Shown: piece by piece, positions 1 to 9,198 of the stretch
How positions within the stretch are numbered: position 1 is the first letter of the stretch
Layout of the letters: every line of letters starts with the position of its first letter
NCBI RefSeq assembly: GCF_011765465.1
Contig: NZ_CP050265.1
Location: 2,323,501-2,387,500, forward strand
Source of the DNA: Erythrobacter sp.
Lineage (GTDB): Bacteria > Pseudomonadota > Alphaproteobacteria > Sphingomonadales > Sphingomonadaceae
Direction of reading: 5' to 3'
DNA length: 64,000 nucleotides
Program-made: the position numbers and the translations under genes
The notes under the pieces: generated by a model
Database searches by the model: none
What the model saw: the letters and a program-made list of their open reading frames with translations, nothing else
Told to the model about the DNA's origin: nothing

Positions 1-947
1 AACTGGATCGCCTGGTTGCGCGCGAGTTCCTGACCGAAGGGCTTGCGTGCCCGCGCGTATTTCACGCTTTCATCGATGCAGAACAAGGCCGCCCCGCAGG
101 AGCTGGCCGCCTGCCGGATGCGGTTCTGGTGGACGAAGCTCTGCGCCAGCGCGAGGCCGCGGCCCTCCACGCCGAGGATCGCGCTGTCGGGAACCCACAC
201 GTCCTTGACCGAAAGTCGCGGGTGGTCGGTCGGCATGTTGAAGGTCCACATCCACTCCTCGATCTCGAGGCCGGGGGTGGGGTTGGGGACGAGGAAGCAG
301 GTGATCCCGCTCGCATCCCCGTCCTTGCCGGAGGTGCGGGCGAACATCGCGCAGTGGGTCGCGACGTGCATCCCGGTGATCCACATCTTCTCGCCGTTGA
401 TGAGCCAGCCGTCCACGCCGTCGCGCGTCTCCCTCACCGCGCGGGTTTCCATGTGGGTCGCGTCGGAGCCATGGTCCGGTTCGGTCAGGCCGAAAGCGAC
501 GCGGCGCCTGCGCTCGAAGCCGCCCGTGATGAATTCCTGCTTCTGTTCTTCCGTCCCCCATTGTTCGAACATGGCGACGAAGGGGAAATTGCCGACGATG
601 GAATGTTCGTTCTGGAGGTCGTTGTGGAGGCCGAGGCCCTTCCTTGCAAAGTGCTCGCGGATGACCGCCATCCACAGGTTCGACCCGTCCTTGCCGCCGT
701 ATTTCTTGGGCGCGGAGAAGCGCCAGTGGCCCGCCTTGTCGGCGCGGCGGGTGGCCTCTTTCAGCAATTCCTCCCACTCCTCGCGCGGCAGGCCGCCCTT
801 GTCCCAATCGGTCCGCGAATGTTCGCGGCGGTGGTCGAAGAAACGGATATTGTCGTCCTGCTGCTCCAGCGGCTTGATCTCGGCCTCGATGAAGGCGTCG
901 AGTTCGTCCAAGTAAGCCTGCAGGTCCGCAGGGATAGCGAAGTCCAT
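1..947 (-). CDS. Acyl-CoA dehydrogenase (partial, C-terminus off the left edge)
   Basis: The first 315 residues of an FAD-dependent acyl-CoA dehydrogenase are present; the rest lies outside the window. The substrate/flavin loop TEPDHGSD is at about residues 155-162, followed by NGEKMWITG (184-192) and the C-terminal helical domain beginning near 260. The ATG shares one base with the TAA stop of the upstream kinase-like gene, so the two are translationally coupled. In bacterial LvaA/LvaC and animal ACAD10/11, a kinase-like domain phosphorylates a 4-hydroxyacyl-CoA and a dehydrogenase-fold partner then eliminates phosphate. I infer a similar role from the pairing. It could also be an ordinary beta-oxidation dehydrogenase; the catalytic base is not visible. 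Confidence 0.9.
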   Translation of the reverse strand, partial: MDFAIPADLQAYLDELDAFIEAEIKPLEQQDDNIRFFDHRREHSRTDWDKGGLPREEWEELLKEATRRADKAGHWRFSAPKKYGGKDGSNLWMAVIREHFARKGLGLHNDLQNEHSIVGNFPFVAMFEQWGTEEQKQEFITGGFERRRRVAFGLTEPDHGSDATHMETRAVRETRDGVDGWLINGEKMWITGMHVATHCAMFARTSGKDGDASGITCFLVPNPTPGLEIEEWMWTFNMPTDHPRLSVKDVWVPDSAILGVEGRGLALAQSFVHQNRIRQAASSCGAALFCIDESVKYARARKPFGQELARNQAIQ

Positions 948-2290
948 TATTCCTCTCCAACCCATTGTTTCCACGCCGCTTCGAGCGCTGGATATTTCGG
1001 CACGTCGGCGGCGAGCTTTTCAAGCGCGGCGGTCTTGAGTTCGGCCAGCAGGCCCGGCTCGTCCAGCCCCGTCCCGCCGCCGAGGATTTCCTGCGCGAGG
1101 TCCGCATCCTCCAGCATCGGCACGATCGCATCGTCGCGCGCGATCATGCCCAGCGCATTGCGCGCCACGGCGAGCTGGAAGCGGTCGTGGCCTTCGACCT
1201 TGTCCTTGAGAGTGGCGAGCCATTCGGCGACCGCCGTGGCGATCTCGCCCGAGGTTGCCTCGCCGGTCGGCGCCGCCGCCTCGATGTCGGGATCGGCGCG
1301 CGCGCGGCGCTCCTCATCCGGCGCATCCTCCTCCAGCAGCATGAGGAGGTCGAGCTCCTGCTCGCTCGTCCGGCGCGAGATCACCACGCGTTCGAGCATC
1401 CGGTCGGACCCGTCGCGCCACACTTTCGCACAGCGCAGGCACCCCATCGCCCACCACACCGTGCGGTGGACCAGCCAGTAGCGGAACCGCTCGCGGTCGA
1501 CCTTTCGCCCGCTTGTCGCCTCGTAGGCGGCGAAATAGTCCTCGAGGCTGCCGAGCCCGAGCGCGGGCCGGTCGTAGCGGTGGAAGCGCCACACCGCCAT
1601 GCAGCCGAAGGCGAGGTCTTCGTGGGGGTCGCCGAAATGGGCGAGTTCCCAGTCGAGCACGCCGGTGAGGTTGGAGTTCTCGGCGAGGATGTTGCCCATG
1701 CGGTAGTCGCCGTGGTTGAGGACCGGCTCAGTCTCCCGTGGCGGGCAATGGTCCTCCATCCATTTCAGCCCTAGCGCGATGATCGGCCGGTCGCCGCCCG
1801 CTTCCTCGAACTGGCGGCGGAGGTCCGCGATGGCCTCGCGGTAGTCCATCACCGGCACGTCTTCGGGCACGTCGCCGGGACGAAGGCTATGGATGCGGGC
1901 GAGATCGCGGGCGACCTGACGGAGGAGGCCCGAGGCATCCTCCATCGCGAGGATATCCTTCGGGTTGGGCGTTCCGGGCAGCGCGCGCATGACGAAGCCC
2001 GATCCGATGCCGTCCCCCGGCTCCAGTTCGACCACCACCTCGGGCGCGGTCACCCCGGCGGCGCGGGCGGCGCGGATGACCGCGGCCTCGGTCGCGTGGC
2101 CGAAGGGGCGGTCGGCCATGAATTCGAGGGAGGGCGCGCGGCGCAGGACGAAATCCTTGCCGGTGCTGGAGAAGCGCCAGCTCTCCATCGTCGCCCCGCC
2201 GGTCAGCCGGTGGAGCCCTTCGGGCGCGCCCATCCCGGCCCTTGCGAGAGCCTTTGCAAGACCTTCGGAAAGCGTCTCGACATCGATCAT
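947..2290 (-). CDS. Phosphotransferase (APH/ACAD10-type) fused to a C-terminal DUF6285-like domain
   Basis: This is a 447-residue aminoglycoside-phosphotransferase-fold kinase. The Brenner motif is HGDYRMGN (residues 193-200, with D195 and N200), followed by the metal-binding DWE at 213-215. The kinase part ends near residue 335. The last ~100 residues (about 345-447) are a separate helical segment that I assign tentatively to DUF6285. Members next to acyl-CoA dehydrogenases phosphorylate 4-hydroxyacyl-CoA in levulinate and gamma-hydroxy-acid catabolism, not aminoglycosides. Its stop overlaps the start of the dehydrogenase at 947. A resistance role is unlikely in this context. The kinase fold is certain; the substrate is inferred. 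Confidence 0.85.
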   Translation of the reverse strand: MIDVETLSEGLAKALARAGMGAPEGLHRLTGGATMESWRFSSTGKDFVLRRAPSLEFMADRPFGHATEAAVIRAARAAGVTAPEVVVELEPGDGIGSGFVMRALPGTPNPKDILAMEDASGLLRQVARDLARIHSLRPGDVPEDVPVMDYREAIADLRRQFEEAGGDRPIIALGLKWMEDHCPPRETEPVLNHGDYRMGNILAENSNLTGVLDWELAHFGDPHEDLAFGCMAVWRFHRYDRPALGLGSLEDYFAAYEATSGRKVDRERFRYWLVHRTVWWAMGCLRCAKVWRDGSDRMLERVVISRRTSEQELDLLMLLEEDAPDEERRARADPDIEAAAPTGEATSGEIATAVAEWLATLKDKVEGHDRFQLAVARNALGMIARDDAIVPMLEDADLAQEILGGGTGLDEPGLLAELKTAALEKLAADVPKYPALEAAWKQWVGEE

Positions 2291-2384
2291 GGAAGCGCCC
2301 TTTCAGCCGGGTTTCCTATTCGAAAACCGCAAGCTAGCTTCGCCCCGGGTCCCTTTGCCTGAAATCCGCGCATCAGCCCCCCAA

Positions 2385-2405
2385 GGGACGCCGAATTGGC
2401 GTCCC
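2385..2405. other. Perfect 8-bp hairpin in the intergenic region 2291-2508
   Basis: GGGACGCC (2385-2392) and GGCGTCCC (2398-2405) are perfect inverted repeats around the loop GAATT. No T-run follows on either strand, so it is not a classical intrinsic terminator. It lies about 100 bases past the aldehyde dehydrogenase stop and about 95 bases upstream of the kinase gene. It could be an operator or an RNA processing/stability hairpin. Nothing else stands out in this 218-base gap. Confidence 0.45.
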
Positions 2406-2508
2406 CCCGTCTGCATTACGCGAACTAACTCCCCAACACCGCCCGCGACTCGCGCCTTGGGAAGCGCAAATCGCGGGGCGCGTGATGGAAAGGGTCAGGC
2501 GCGCCGGA

Positions 2509-3936
2509 TCACGCGGGGACGTTGTCGCGCTTGACCGTGATGACCTGCGGATAGGTGAATTCCTTGAGGCCTTCCTTGCCGTATTCGGCGCCGAAGCCCG
2601 ACTGCTTGTGCCCGCCGAACGGGGCGAAGGGCGACAGGTGGAGGAATTCGTTGACCCACACGGTCCCGGTCTCGAGCTGTTCGGCGATCTCGACGCCCTT
2701 GTCGGGGTTCGCCGTCCACACCGCGCCGGCAAGGCCGTATTCGGAATTGTTGGCCTTGGCGATGACCTCGTCCTCGCTGGAGAACTTCATCAGCGGCATG
2801 ACGGGTCCGAACTGTTCCTCGGCGACGATCCGCGCGTCTTCGGGCGGGTTGTCGAGGATGGTGAGCGGCACGAAATAGCCCGTTCCGCTAGGATCCTTGT
2901 CGCCGCCGAGCAGGAACTTGTAGCCCTTGTCCTTGGCGTCCTGGATCAGCTCGAGCACGCGCTCGTACTGCTTCTTGTTCTGGATCGGGCCGACCCCCGT
3001 GCCCTGCTGGGCGCCGTCGCCGACCTTCACGTTCTTGGCGTATTCGACGATTGCCGCGGACAGCTCGTCATAGATGTCCTCGTGAATGTAGACGCGCTTG
3101 GCCGCGATGCAGATCTGCCCGGCATTGGAGAAGCTCGACCAGAACAGCTGTTCGGCGACCTTCTTGGGATCGGCATCGGGCAGCACGATCGATGCATCAT
3201 TGCCGCCCAGTTCGAGCGTGATGCGTTTGAGGTCGGCGGAGGCGCCTTCCATGATCTTCTTGCCGGTCGCGGTCGAGCCGGTGAAGGTGATCTTGTCGAT
3301 GTCGGGATGCTGGGTGATGAGCGGGCCGAGCGAGTCCTCGCCGGTGATGATGTTGACGACGCCCGCAGGCACCTTGTCCGCGATCAGCTCCGCGATGCGC
3401 AGCGTGGTGAGCGGGGTGAAGGGCGAAGGCTTGAGGATGATCGTGCAGCCCGACAGCATGGCGGGGACGATCTTCTGGATCGCCATCATGACCGGGAAAT
3501 TCCACGGCACGATACCGCCGACCACGCCCACCGGCACGCGGCGGGTGCGCGAGAGGCGGCTTTCGGAATCCTCGTTGATCTCGTCTTCAAGTTCGAGGGT
3601 CGACTGGGCCGAGGCCATTCCGGCCGCGCCGTAGATTTCCTGCTGGGCCTGGGCGTGCGGCTTGCCCTGCTCGCTGGTCAGCAGGCGGAAAAGCTCCTCG
3701 CCGTTCTCCTTGATCGCGCCGGCGATCGCCAGAATCGCCGCGCGGCGTTCCTCGATCGGGGTTTTGCGCCAGGTCTTGAACGCGGCGCGCGCGGCGGCGA
3801 CCGCCTTGTCGAGCTCGTCCTGACCGCAGGCCGGGACCTGCCCGATCACTTCCTCGTTCGCCGGGTTGACCACGTCGAGCCATTCGCCGGTCTCGATCAT
3901 CTCACCGTTGATGAGGTTCCTGTACTGCTTGACCAT
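2509..3936 (-). CDS. NAD(P)-dependent aldehyde dehydrogenase
   Basis: This 475-residue ALDH oxidises an aldehyde to the carboxylic acid. All core motifs are present: PWNFP with N146, the cofactor-binding KPS lysine K169, GSTATGKK (220-227), the general base E242 in LELGGN, and the nucleophile C276 in GQIC. I chose the ATG at 3936 because a purine-rich GAGAGAGGA lies 6-12 bases upstream and the family's usual N-terminus starts here; a longer reading from 4023 has no homology-like sequence. It stands alone on its strand, divergent from the GST gene. It may supply acids to the acyl-CoA reactions encoded on either side; the substrate cannot be read from sequence. Confidence 0.93.
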   Translation of the reverse strand: MVKQYRNLINGEMIETGEWLDVVNPANEEVIGQVPACGQDELDKAVAAARAAFKTWRKTPIEERRAAILAIAGAIKENGEELFRLLTSEQGKPHAQAQQEIYGAAGMASAQSTLELEDEINEDSESRLSRTRRVPVGVVGGIVPWNFPVMMAIQKIVPAMLSGCTIILKPSPFTPLTTLRIAELIADKVPAGVVNIITGEDSLGPLITQHPDIDKITFTGSTATGKKIMEGASADLKRITLELGGNDASIVLPDADPKKVAEQLFWSSFSNAGQICIAAKRVYIHEDIYDELSAAIVEYAKNVKVGDGAQQGTGVGPIQNKKQYERVLELIQDAKDKGYKFLLGGDKDPSGTGYFVPLTILDNPPEDARIVAEEQFGPVMPLMKFSSEDEVIAKANNSEYGLAGAVWTANPDKGVEIAEQLETGTVWVNEFLHLSPFAPFGGHKQSGFGAEYGKEGLKEFTYPQVITVKRDNVPA

Positions 3937-4140
3937 GGTGTGTCCTCTCTCTCGTCTAATCCCGTGCCGCCCCTGCCGATGCAGGAGTCGGTGCGCGCGG
4001 GAAAGTGACGTGTTGCAACTCAAAACGCAATTCCCGTTTCGGCGGAAAGACTAACCATCCGGGGAGCGCCATGCGCCTATCCATTGCGCTATCGGCGGCG
4101 CGGCTTATGCACGCGCCCGAAGCAGAGGAGACATTTGCGC

Positions 4141-4848
4141 ATGACCGCAACCGAACGCCCCGATCTCGTCATCTACGGCAGCCCCGTCTCGCCCTTCGTG
4201 CGCAAGGTCGCAGGGGTGTGCATCGAAAAGGACGTCCCCTTCGAGATCGAGCAGGTCAACGTCTTCGACCCGCCGCAGTGGTTCCGCGACATCTCCCCGA
4301 TGAAGCGCATCCCGGTGCTGCGCGACCGCTCGATCGCAGAAGAAGGCCCGGAAGGCACCATCCCCGACAGCTCGCCGATCTGCGCCTATATCGAAGCGAA
4401 GCACCCGGACCCTGCGCTTTACCCGGCCGATCCCTATGCCCGCGGGCGGGCGCTGTGGATCGAGGAATATGCCGACACCGCGCTCGCGCCGGCAGGCGGG
4501 CTGGGCATCTTCCGCCCGATCTTCTTCGCCGCCTCGAAGGGCGAGGAGCCCGACGTCGAAAAGGCGCGCCGGACGTGGGCCGAGCAGATGCCGCCGGTGT
4601 TCGACACGCTCGAAGCCGCGCTCGGCGGGCGGGAGTTCTTCGCAGGCGGCGCGCTTTCCATCGCGGACATCGCGGTGACGACGATCCTGATGCAGGTCGC
4701 GCTCGTCGCCCATGTGCCGCTCGACAAATGGCCCGGCCTTGCCGCGCATTACGCGGCGATGCGGGAACGTCCCTCGATCGCCGGTCCCTATGCCAAGGCC
4801 GACCGCGCGATCCGCAAGGCCTTGCCCGAGCGCTTCGACCTGACCTAA
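4141..4848 (+). CDS. Glutathione S-transferase family protein
   Basis: This 235-residue protein has an N-terminal thioredoxin-like domain starting IYGSPVSPFVRKV. Ser/Cys-region residues are near 13-17, the glutathione-contacting cis-proline is in KRIPVL (about 56-61), and DSSPICAYIE is at about 74-83. An all-helical C-terminal domain follows from about residue 95. The ATG at 4141 is preceded by AGAGGAGA at suitable spacing. The thioredoxin-domain cysteine is replaced by serine, as in many bacterial GSTs. It reads away from the aldehyde dehydrogenase and just ahead of the MTA phosphorylase (39-base gap). It may detoxify electrophilic intermediates; no specific substrate is indicated. Confidence 0.85.
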   Translation: MTATERPDLVIYGSPVSPFVRKVAGVCIEKDVPFEIEQVNVFDPPQWFRDISPMKRIPVLRDRSIAEEGPEGTIPDSSPICAYIEAKHPDPALYPADPYARGRALWIEEYADTALAPAGGLGIFRPIFFAASKGEEPDVEKARRTWAEQMPPVFDTLEAALGGREFFAGGALSIADIAVTTILMQVALVAHVPLDKWPGLAAHYAAMRERPSIAGPYAKADRAIRKALPERFDLT

Positions 4849-4887
4849 GGCTCACCGCCTAAGGGGCTTTTGACGAGAAAGACGCGC

Positions 4888-5760
4888 ATGGCGAGCGAAT
4901 GGTGCATCGGGATCATCGGCGGGTCCGGGCTCTACAATATCGAAGGGCTCGAGGACGCGCAGTGGATCGCCATCGACACGCCCTGGGGCGAGCCGTCGGA
5001 CGAAATCCTGTGCGGCCGGCTCGGCAAGGTGAAGCTGCGCTTCCTGCCGCGCCACGGGCGAGGGCATCCTATCTCCCCGACCGAGCTGAACGGCCGGGCG
5101 AACATCGATGCGCTCAAGCGCGCGGGCTGCACCGACATCATCGCCCTTTCGGCGGTGGGGAGCCTGCGCGAGGAGATCGAGCCGGGCCGTTTCGCCGTGG
5201 TCGAGCAATTCATCGACCGGACCTTCAACCGGCCCTCGACCTTCTTCACCAGCGGCTTCGTGACGCACGTCTCGATGGCCGACCCGACCTGCCCGCGCCT
5301 GTCGCAGATGATGGCCAAGGCGATCAGCGCGGCCAAGGGCAAGGTCGCGGTCGGGGCGACCTATCTCGCCATGGAAGGCCCGCAATTCTCGACCCGCGCG
5401 GAAAGCCGGATGTACCGCCAGTGGGGCGCCGACATCATCGGCATGACCGCGGTGCCCGAAGCCAAGCTCGCCCGCGAGGCGGAGCTGCCCTATGCGCTCG
5501 TCGGCATGGTCACCGACTATGATTGCTGGCGGGAAGGCGAGGCCGTGGGCGTCGCCGAAGTGGTCGCGCAGATGCAGGCCAACGGCAGGCTCGCGCGCGA
5601 GGCGGTGAGGCGCTTCGTCGATGCGCTGCCCGAGAAACGCGAGCCTTCACCGATCGACACGGCGCTGGACGATGCGGTCATCACCGCGCCGGACGAGCAC
5701 GATCCCGAATTGCTGGCAAAGCTCGACGCGGTCGCCGGGCGGCTCTTCGCGGAGGACTAG
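4888..5760 (+). CDS. mtnP: S-methyl-5'-thioadenosine phosphorylase family protein
   Basis: This is a 290-residue nucleoside phosphorylase that would split 5'-methylthioadenosine with phosphate into adenine and methylthioribose-1-phosphate. Visible family motifs are the phosphate loop GGSGLY near the N-terminus, PRHGRGH (about 55-61), SAVGSL (about 87-92), MEGPQFSTRAE and IGMTAVPEA, then TDYDCW (about 210). I prefer the ATG at 4888, with GAGAAAG upstream, over an in-frame TTG at 4870. Its TAG stop overlaps, in opposite orientation, the stop of the cysteine hydrolase (5757-5759). It is probably a housekeeping salvage enzyme. Methylthioinosine phosphorylase is an alternative. Confidence 0.88.
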   Translation: MASEWCIGIIGGSGLYNIEGLEDAQWIAIDTPWGEPSDEILCGRLGKVKLRFLPRHGRGHPISPTELNGRANIDALKRAGCTDIIALSAVGSLREEIEPGRFAVVEQFIDRTFNRPSTFFTSGFVTHVSMADPTCPRLSQMMAKAISAAKGKVAVGATYLAMEGPQFSTRAESRMYRQWGADIIGMTAVPEAKLAREAELPYALVGMVTDYDCWREGEAVGVAEVVAQMQANGRLAREAVRRFVDALPEKREPSPIDTALDDAVITAPDEHDPELLAKLDAVAGRLFAED

Positions 5761-6395
5761 GCTTTCGCGAGTTCGGCGAAATGCGCCTTCGCCTCGGCGA
5801 GGGTGATCACATCGCCGTATTTCGCGTTCATGTCGAACAGGTTGGCGCGGTGGACCTCTTCGTGGCGGTCGCCGACAGCTTCCTCGACCACCAGCGGGAT
5901 GAAGCCGTGCTGGCAGGCATCGACGCAGCTTGCGCGGATGCAGCCGCTCGTCGAAACGCCCGCGAGCACGACGCTGTCATGGCCGCCCGCGGTCAGGGTC
6001 GAGGCGAGCGAGGTGCCGAAAAAGGCGCTCGCATATTGCTTGGAGACGACCAGTTCGTCTTCGGCGGGCTCCAGCCCCTTCGCCCACGCACCCATCGCGT
6101 TCCCGGCGACGAAATTGGCGAGCGCGCCGACCTTCTGGGCGAACCGCCCGCCGTCGCGCATCGAGGGGTGGAAGACGACATTGGTGTAGATCACGGGAAC
6201 CCCCGCTGCCCTCGCCGCCGCGCGGAGGTCGATCGCGGCGGCGAGGGTGTCCTCGACCCCGGCATGGAGGGGGGAGCCGGGGTCGAAATAGGCTTCGACC
6301 ATGTCGATGATGATCAGGGCGGGCCGCGCCCCGAAACCGATCCGGCCCTCGAAGACACCGGCATAATTGCTCTTTGCGTCTTCTCGTTCACCCAC
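5757..6395 (-). CDS. Isochorismatase-fold cysteine hydrolase (N-carbamoylsarcosine amidase / maleamate amidase type)
   Basis: This 212-residue protein carries the Asp-Lys-Cys triad of the family: D31 in IIIDMVEAY, K119 in VVSKQYASAF, and C152 in GVSTSGCIR with the preceding cis-peptide loop. Relatives hydrolyse N-carbamoylsarcosine, maleamate, nicotinamide or similar amides in the cytoplasm. The start is a GTG at 6395 with AAAGGAG eight bases upstream; no ATG fits. It lies 43 bases downstream of the TonB receptor on the same strand, so both are probably one transcript. A second member of the family is encoded at 54765-55448. An amide-hydrolysing role following uptake is inferred from context. 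Confidence 0.88.
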   Translation of the reverse strand: MGEREDAKSNYAGVFEGRIGFGARPALIIIDMVEAYFDPGSPLHAGVEDTLAAAIDLRAAARAAGVPVIYTNVVFHPSMRDGGRFAQKVGALANFVAGNAMGAWAKGLEPAEDELVVSKQYASAFFGTSLASTLTAGGHDSVVLAGVSTSGCIRASCVDACQHGFIPLVVEEAVGDRHEEVHRANLFDMNAKYGDVITLAEAKAHFAELAKA

Positions 6396-6438
6396 CCGAA
6401 GGGCTCCTTTTTGCAGAAATGGCCGGATCGGGCCGCGA

Positions 6439-8970
6439 TCAGAAGTTGTAGCCGAGCTCCACTCCGAAGCGGCGCAGGCCGCCGGGCGAAAGGAACGAGC
6501 CGCCGAATTCGACCGCCGGGATGACCTCGTTGAGATAGCGCTCGTTGGTGAGGTTCTCGGCGAAGGCGGTGATGCGGAAAGCGTCGGTCTCGAAGCCGAT
6601 GCGGACATCGAGGATGCCGAAGGCGTCGCGCTCGGTCACCGAATATTCCGCGTCCCCGACTTCGGCCGGCAGGGCCAGCGCCGAACCGGGCAGCAGGCCG
6701 CTGAACAGGGTCGGGTTGGGATCGTCCTGCACCGTGTGGAACCAGGTCGGACCCGTAAGGCGGTAATCGGCGCGGGCGACGAAATCGAGGCCATCGGTGA
6801 TCGGCTGGACGATCTGCGTGCCGAGGTTGACCGTGTAATCGGCGGTGTAGGGGCTTTCATTGCCGACCGTGCTCGGGCGAGAGGCGTTCGCCTTGATCTC
6901 GCTTTCGGTGACGTTGGCCGAGCCGAAGATGTCCCACCCGTCGATGATCTCGAAGGCGAGGTTGGCTTCCGCCCCGTAGACCTCGACCTCGTCGATGTTC
7001 GAGACGACGCGCAGCAGGCCGAAAGCGCCGACGAAGAACTCGAAGAACTGCATATCGTCGATCTGGGTGTAATAGCCCGCGACGTCGAAGGTCAGCCTGC
7101 CCCCGATCGCGGAACCCTTGATCCCGGCTTCGAACGCGCTCGACACTTCCTTGTCATAGATGTCCTCGATCAGCACGTTCGTGCCGATGAACTGGTTGAA
7201 CGCCTGGTCGACGATCGCGGCCGAGCCCTGGTTGTTGAACCCGCCCGATTTGAAGCCGATGCCCCAGTTGGCATAGAGGTTCACGTCGTCGGCGAGCTCG
7301 TAGCGCAGCGAGACCTTGGGCTGGAACTGGCGGAAGGTTTCCTGCTGGTCGGGGAGCGGCTGGACCACCCCGTTCACGACCTGCTGGCCGGGATTGATCG
7401 GCCCGCCGGTGAAGGGGTCGAACACGGCCGGCACGAGGCTCGTCGCGCTGCGATCCTCGATGTCGTAACGGCCCGCCAGCCCGATCTCGAAGCGGTCGGA
7501 CACCTCGATGTCGGTCGAGGCGAAGAGCGCGTAGACATCGGTGTCGAAGGCGTCGTTGTAGAGCTGGCTGGTCGGGTTGATCGTGTCGGGCGCGTTGTAG
7601 AGCTCGGGGATGATCCCCTGCCCGAGATCCGCCCCGATGCTCACCCCGACCTCGCGGTCGATGTGGAGGTAATAGGCACCGACCTGCCATTCGACCGGCC
7701 CGTCGCCGTTCGAGGCGAGGCGGACCTCGCCCGAAAAGTCGCTCTGGTTGCGGACCTGCAGCTGCGTGCCGTCGCAGGTCGTCGGGCTGAACGCGCCGAA
7801 GGTCGAACCCGTGGCGGGGTCGAAGATGAACGGAACCGGCGTCTGGCCGATGAAAGTCGGCGCGTTGAGCGGGAAGCCGGTCAGCTGCGCGGTGCTGGCG
7901 AAGCACGCGTTCGACGCGGCAACCGAAGCCGGGGTCGCGCCGGGGAAGGTGAAGCGCGCGAAGTCCGCCGAAGTCCCGTCCGCGACGAGGAACTGGTCGA
8001 CATCGCTGTAGAGCGCCCAGGCCGTCAGCGTCACGGCGTCGAATTCATGCTCGATCTTGGCCGACATCTCGAAGGTGTCCTGCGTGTTGATCGGGCGGAT
8101 ATTGCCGTAGAAATCGAAGGGATGCTCGTTGACGTCCTCGTAGAAGGCCGGATCGACGCCCGCGAAATTGGGCAGGTGGAACGAGGTGTTGTAGGCGATC
8201 GAGGCGCCGTCGAGCTCGGCATAGCGCGCCTTCACGTCGAGTTCGGTGTTCGGCCCGAGATCGGCGACGAAGCGCCCGTCGACCGACCAGATTTCCTGGT
8301 TGTCGACGAAATGGCCGTCGAGGAAGCGATTGAAGAAGAATCCGTCCGTGTGGAAATAGCTGCCCGACAGGACCAGGCCCGCGCTGTCGCCCACCGGGGT
8401 CGCGATGTAGCCGTTGGCGCGGTAGGTGTTGTCCTCCGCGGCGCTCACCATCACGTTGCCTTCGAGGAAATCGCCCGGCTTGACCGTCTGGATCACGATC
8501 GCGCCCGCCGCCGCGTTACGCCCATAGAGCGCGCCCTGCGGCCCTTTGAGGATTTCGATCTGCCGCAGCGTGCCCTGGTCCTGGTTCAATTGCGCGGTGT
8601 TGGTCTTGAGGATGCCGTCGACCACCAGCGCGACCGAGCTTTCCGCGTCGCGCGCACCGTTGATGCCGCGAATGTTGATCTGGGTGTCGCCCGCCTCGGC
8701 CGTGCCGGTGACGATGGTGACGCCAGGAGTGAGCTGGACGAATTCGTCGGCCCGCTCGATCCCGGTGCGCTGGAGCGTTTCGGCGGTGAAGACGGTGACC
8801 GCGGCGGGCACTTCGGACAGCGTTTCCGACTGGCGCCGCGCGGTGACGATGATCGCGCCCTCTTCCTGTTCGGCGCGTTCGCCCCCGGCATCCTGCGCCA
8901 GAGCCGGCGTGGCGGCGAGCATCGCGCCGAGAGCGGCGCCGCCTGCGAGAACGGTCTTGAACTTGAGCAT
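6439..8970 (-). CDS. TonB-dependent outer-membrane receptor
   Basis: This 843-residue receptor has a signal peptide (MLKFKTVLAGG, ending ATPALA-Q near residue 24). The plug domain starts with IIVTARRQSETL, and the barrel ends with the aromatic terminus ELGYNF. The ATG at 8970 has GGGGAG upstream. Sphingomonad receptors of this class import aromatic and other scarce organic substrates as well as siderophores. Here it is co-oriented with a cysteine hydrolase gene. Its promoter region (8971-9216) carries an ATTGTATACAAT palindrome and is shared with a divergent GntR gene, so substrate-inducible expression is likely. The ligand is unknown. Confidence 0.93.
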   Translation of the reverse strand: MLKFKTVLAGGAALGAMLAATPALAQDAGGERAEQEEGAIIVTARRQSETLSEVPAAVTVFTAETLQRTGIERADEFVQLTPGVTIVTGTAEAGDTQINIRGINGARDAESSVALVVDGILKTNTAQLNQDQGTLRQIEILKGPQGALYGRNAAAGAIVIQTVKPGDFLEGNVMVSAAEDNTYRANGYIATPVGDSAGLVLSGSYFHTDGFFFNRFLDGHFVDNQEIWSVDGRFVADLGPNTELDVKARYAELDGASIAYNTSFHLPNFAGVDPAFYEDVNEHPFDFYGNIRPINTQDTFEMSAKIEHEFDAVTLTAWALYSDVDQFLVADGTSADFARFTFPGATPASVAASNACFASTAQLTGFPLNAPTFIGQTPVPFIFDPATGSTFGAFSPTTCDGTQLQVRNQSDFSGEVRLASNGDGPVEWQVGAYYLHIDREVGVSIGADLGQGIIPELYNAPDTINPTSQLYNDAFDTDVYALFASTDIEVSDRFEIGLAGRYDIEDRSATSLVPAVFDPFTGGPINPGQQVVNGVVQPLPDQQETFRQFQPKVSLRYELADDVNLYANWGIGFKSGGFNNQGSAAIVDQAFNQFIGTNVLIEDIYDKEVSSAFEAGIKGSAIGGRLTFDVAGYYTQIDDMQFFEFFVGAFGLLRVVSNIDEVEVYGAEANLAFEIIDGWDIFGSANVTESEIKANASRPSTVGNESPYTADYTVNLGTQIVQPITDGLDFVARADYRLTGPTWFHTVQDDPNPTLFSGLLPGSALALPAEVGDAEYSVTERDAFGILDVRIGFETDAFRITAFAENLTNERYLNEVIPAVEFGGSFLSPGGLRRFGVELGYNF

Positions 8971-9105
8971 TGCCACGACTCCCCTGTCGATCCGGGCGCT
9001 TCCAGCCGCCCGGCGGGCATCGACCGATGGTCCGGCCGGTGCGGTGCAAAAGGGGATGGGGGCACGCCGGTAACAGCACACCCCTCCCCCGAATGACCAT
9101 CGCTT

Positions 9106-9123
9106 ATTGTATACAATTTGCGC
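9106..9123. promoter_or_regulatory. GntR-type operator, copy 1 (ATTGTATACAAT)
   Basis: A perfect 12-bp palindrome, ATTGTATACAAT, spans 9106-9117. It lies between the divergent TonB receptor (start 8970) and GntR/FCD regulator (start 9217). The 17-base sequence TTGTATACAATTTGCGC (9107-9123) recurs exactly at 11177-11193. GT-AT-AC symmetry is typical of GntR-family operators. I infer that the neighbouring GntR protein binds both copies. Confidence 0.75.
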
Positions 9124-9198
9124 CCGTCAAGGAAAATTGGTAGCGCTGGCGCAATGGCTCACGGGAAGGGCGCAAGTGATGATTTCGGGTAACACTTT

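Noticed and set aside
947..2290. Aminoglycoside resistance gene
   Set aside because: The kinase fold matches, but the C-terminal extension and coupling to acyl-CoA dehydrogenase point to acyl-CoA metabolism.
4870..4887. TTG start giving six more residues for the MTA phosphorylase
   Set aside because: The ATG at 4888 has a better-placed ribosome site and matches the family's usual N-terminus.
6367..9096. A 909-codon open frame antisense to the TonB receptor at 6439-8970
   Set aside because: It is a GC-driven shadow with repetitive Arg/Asp/Glu/Val composition and no motif. The opposite strand has a signal peptide, plug and barrel terminus of a receptor.
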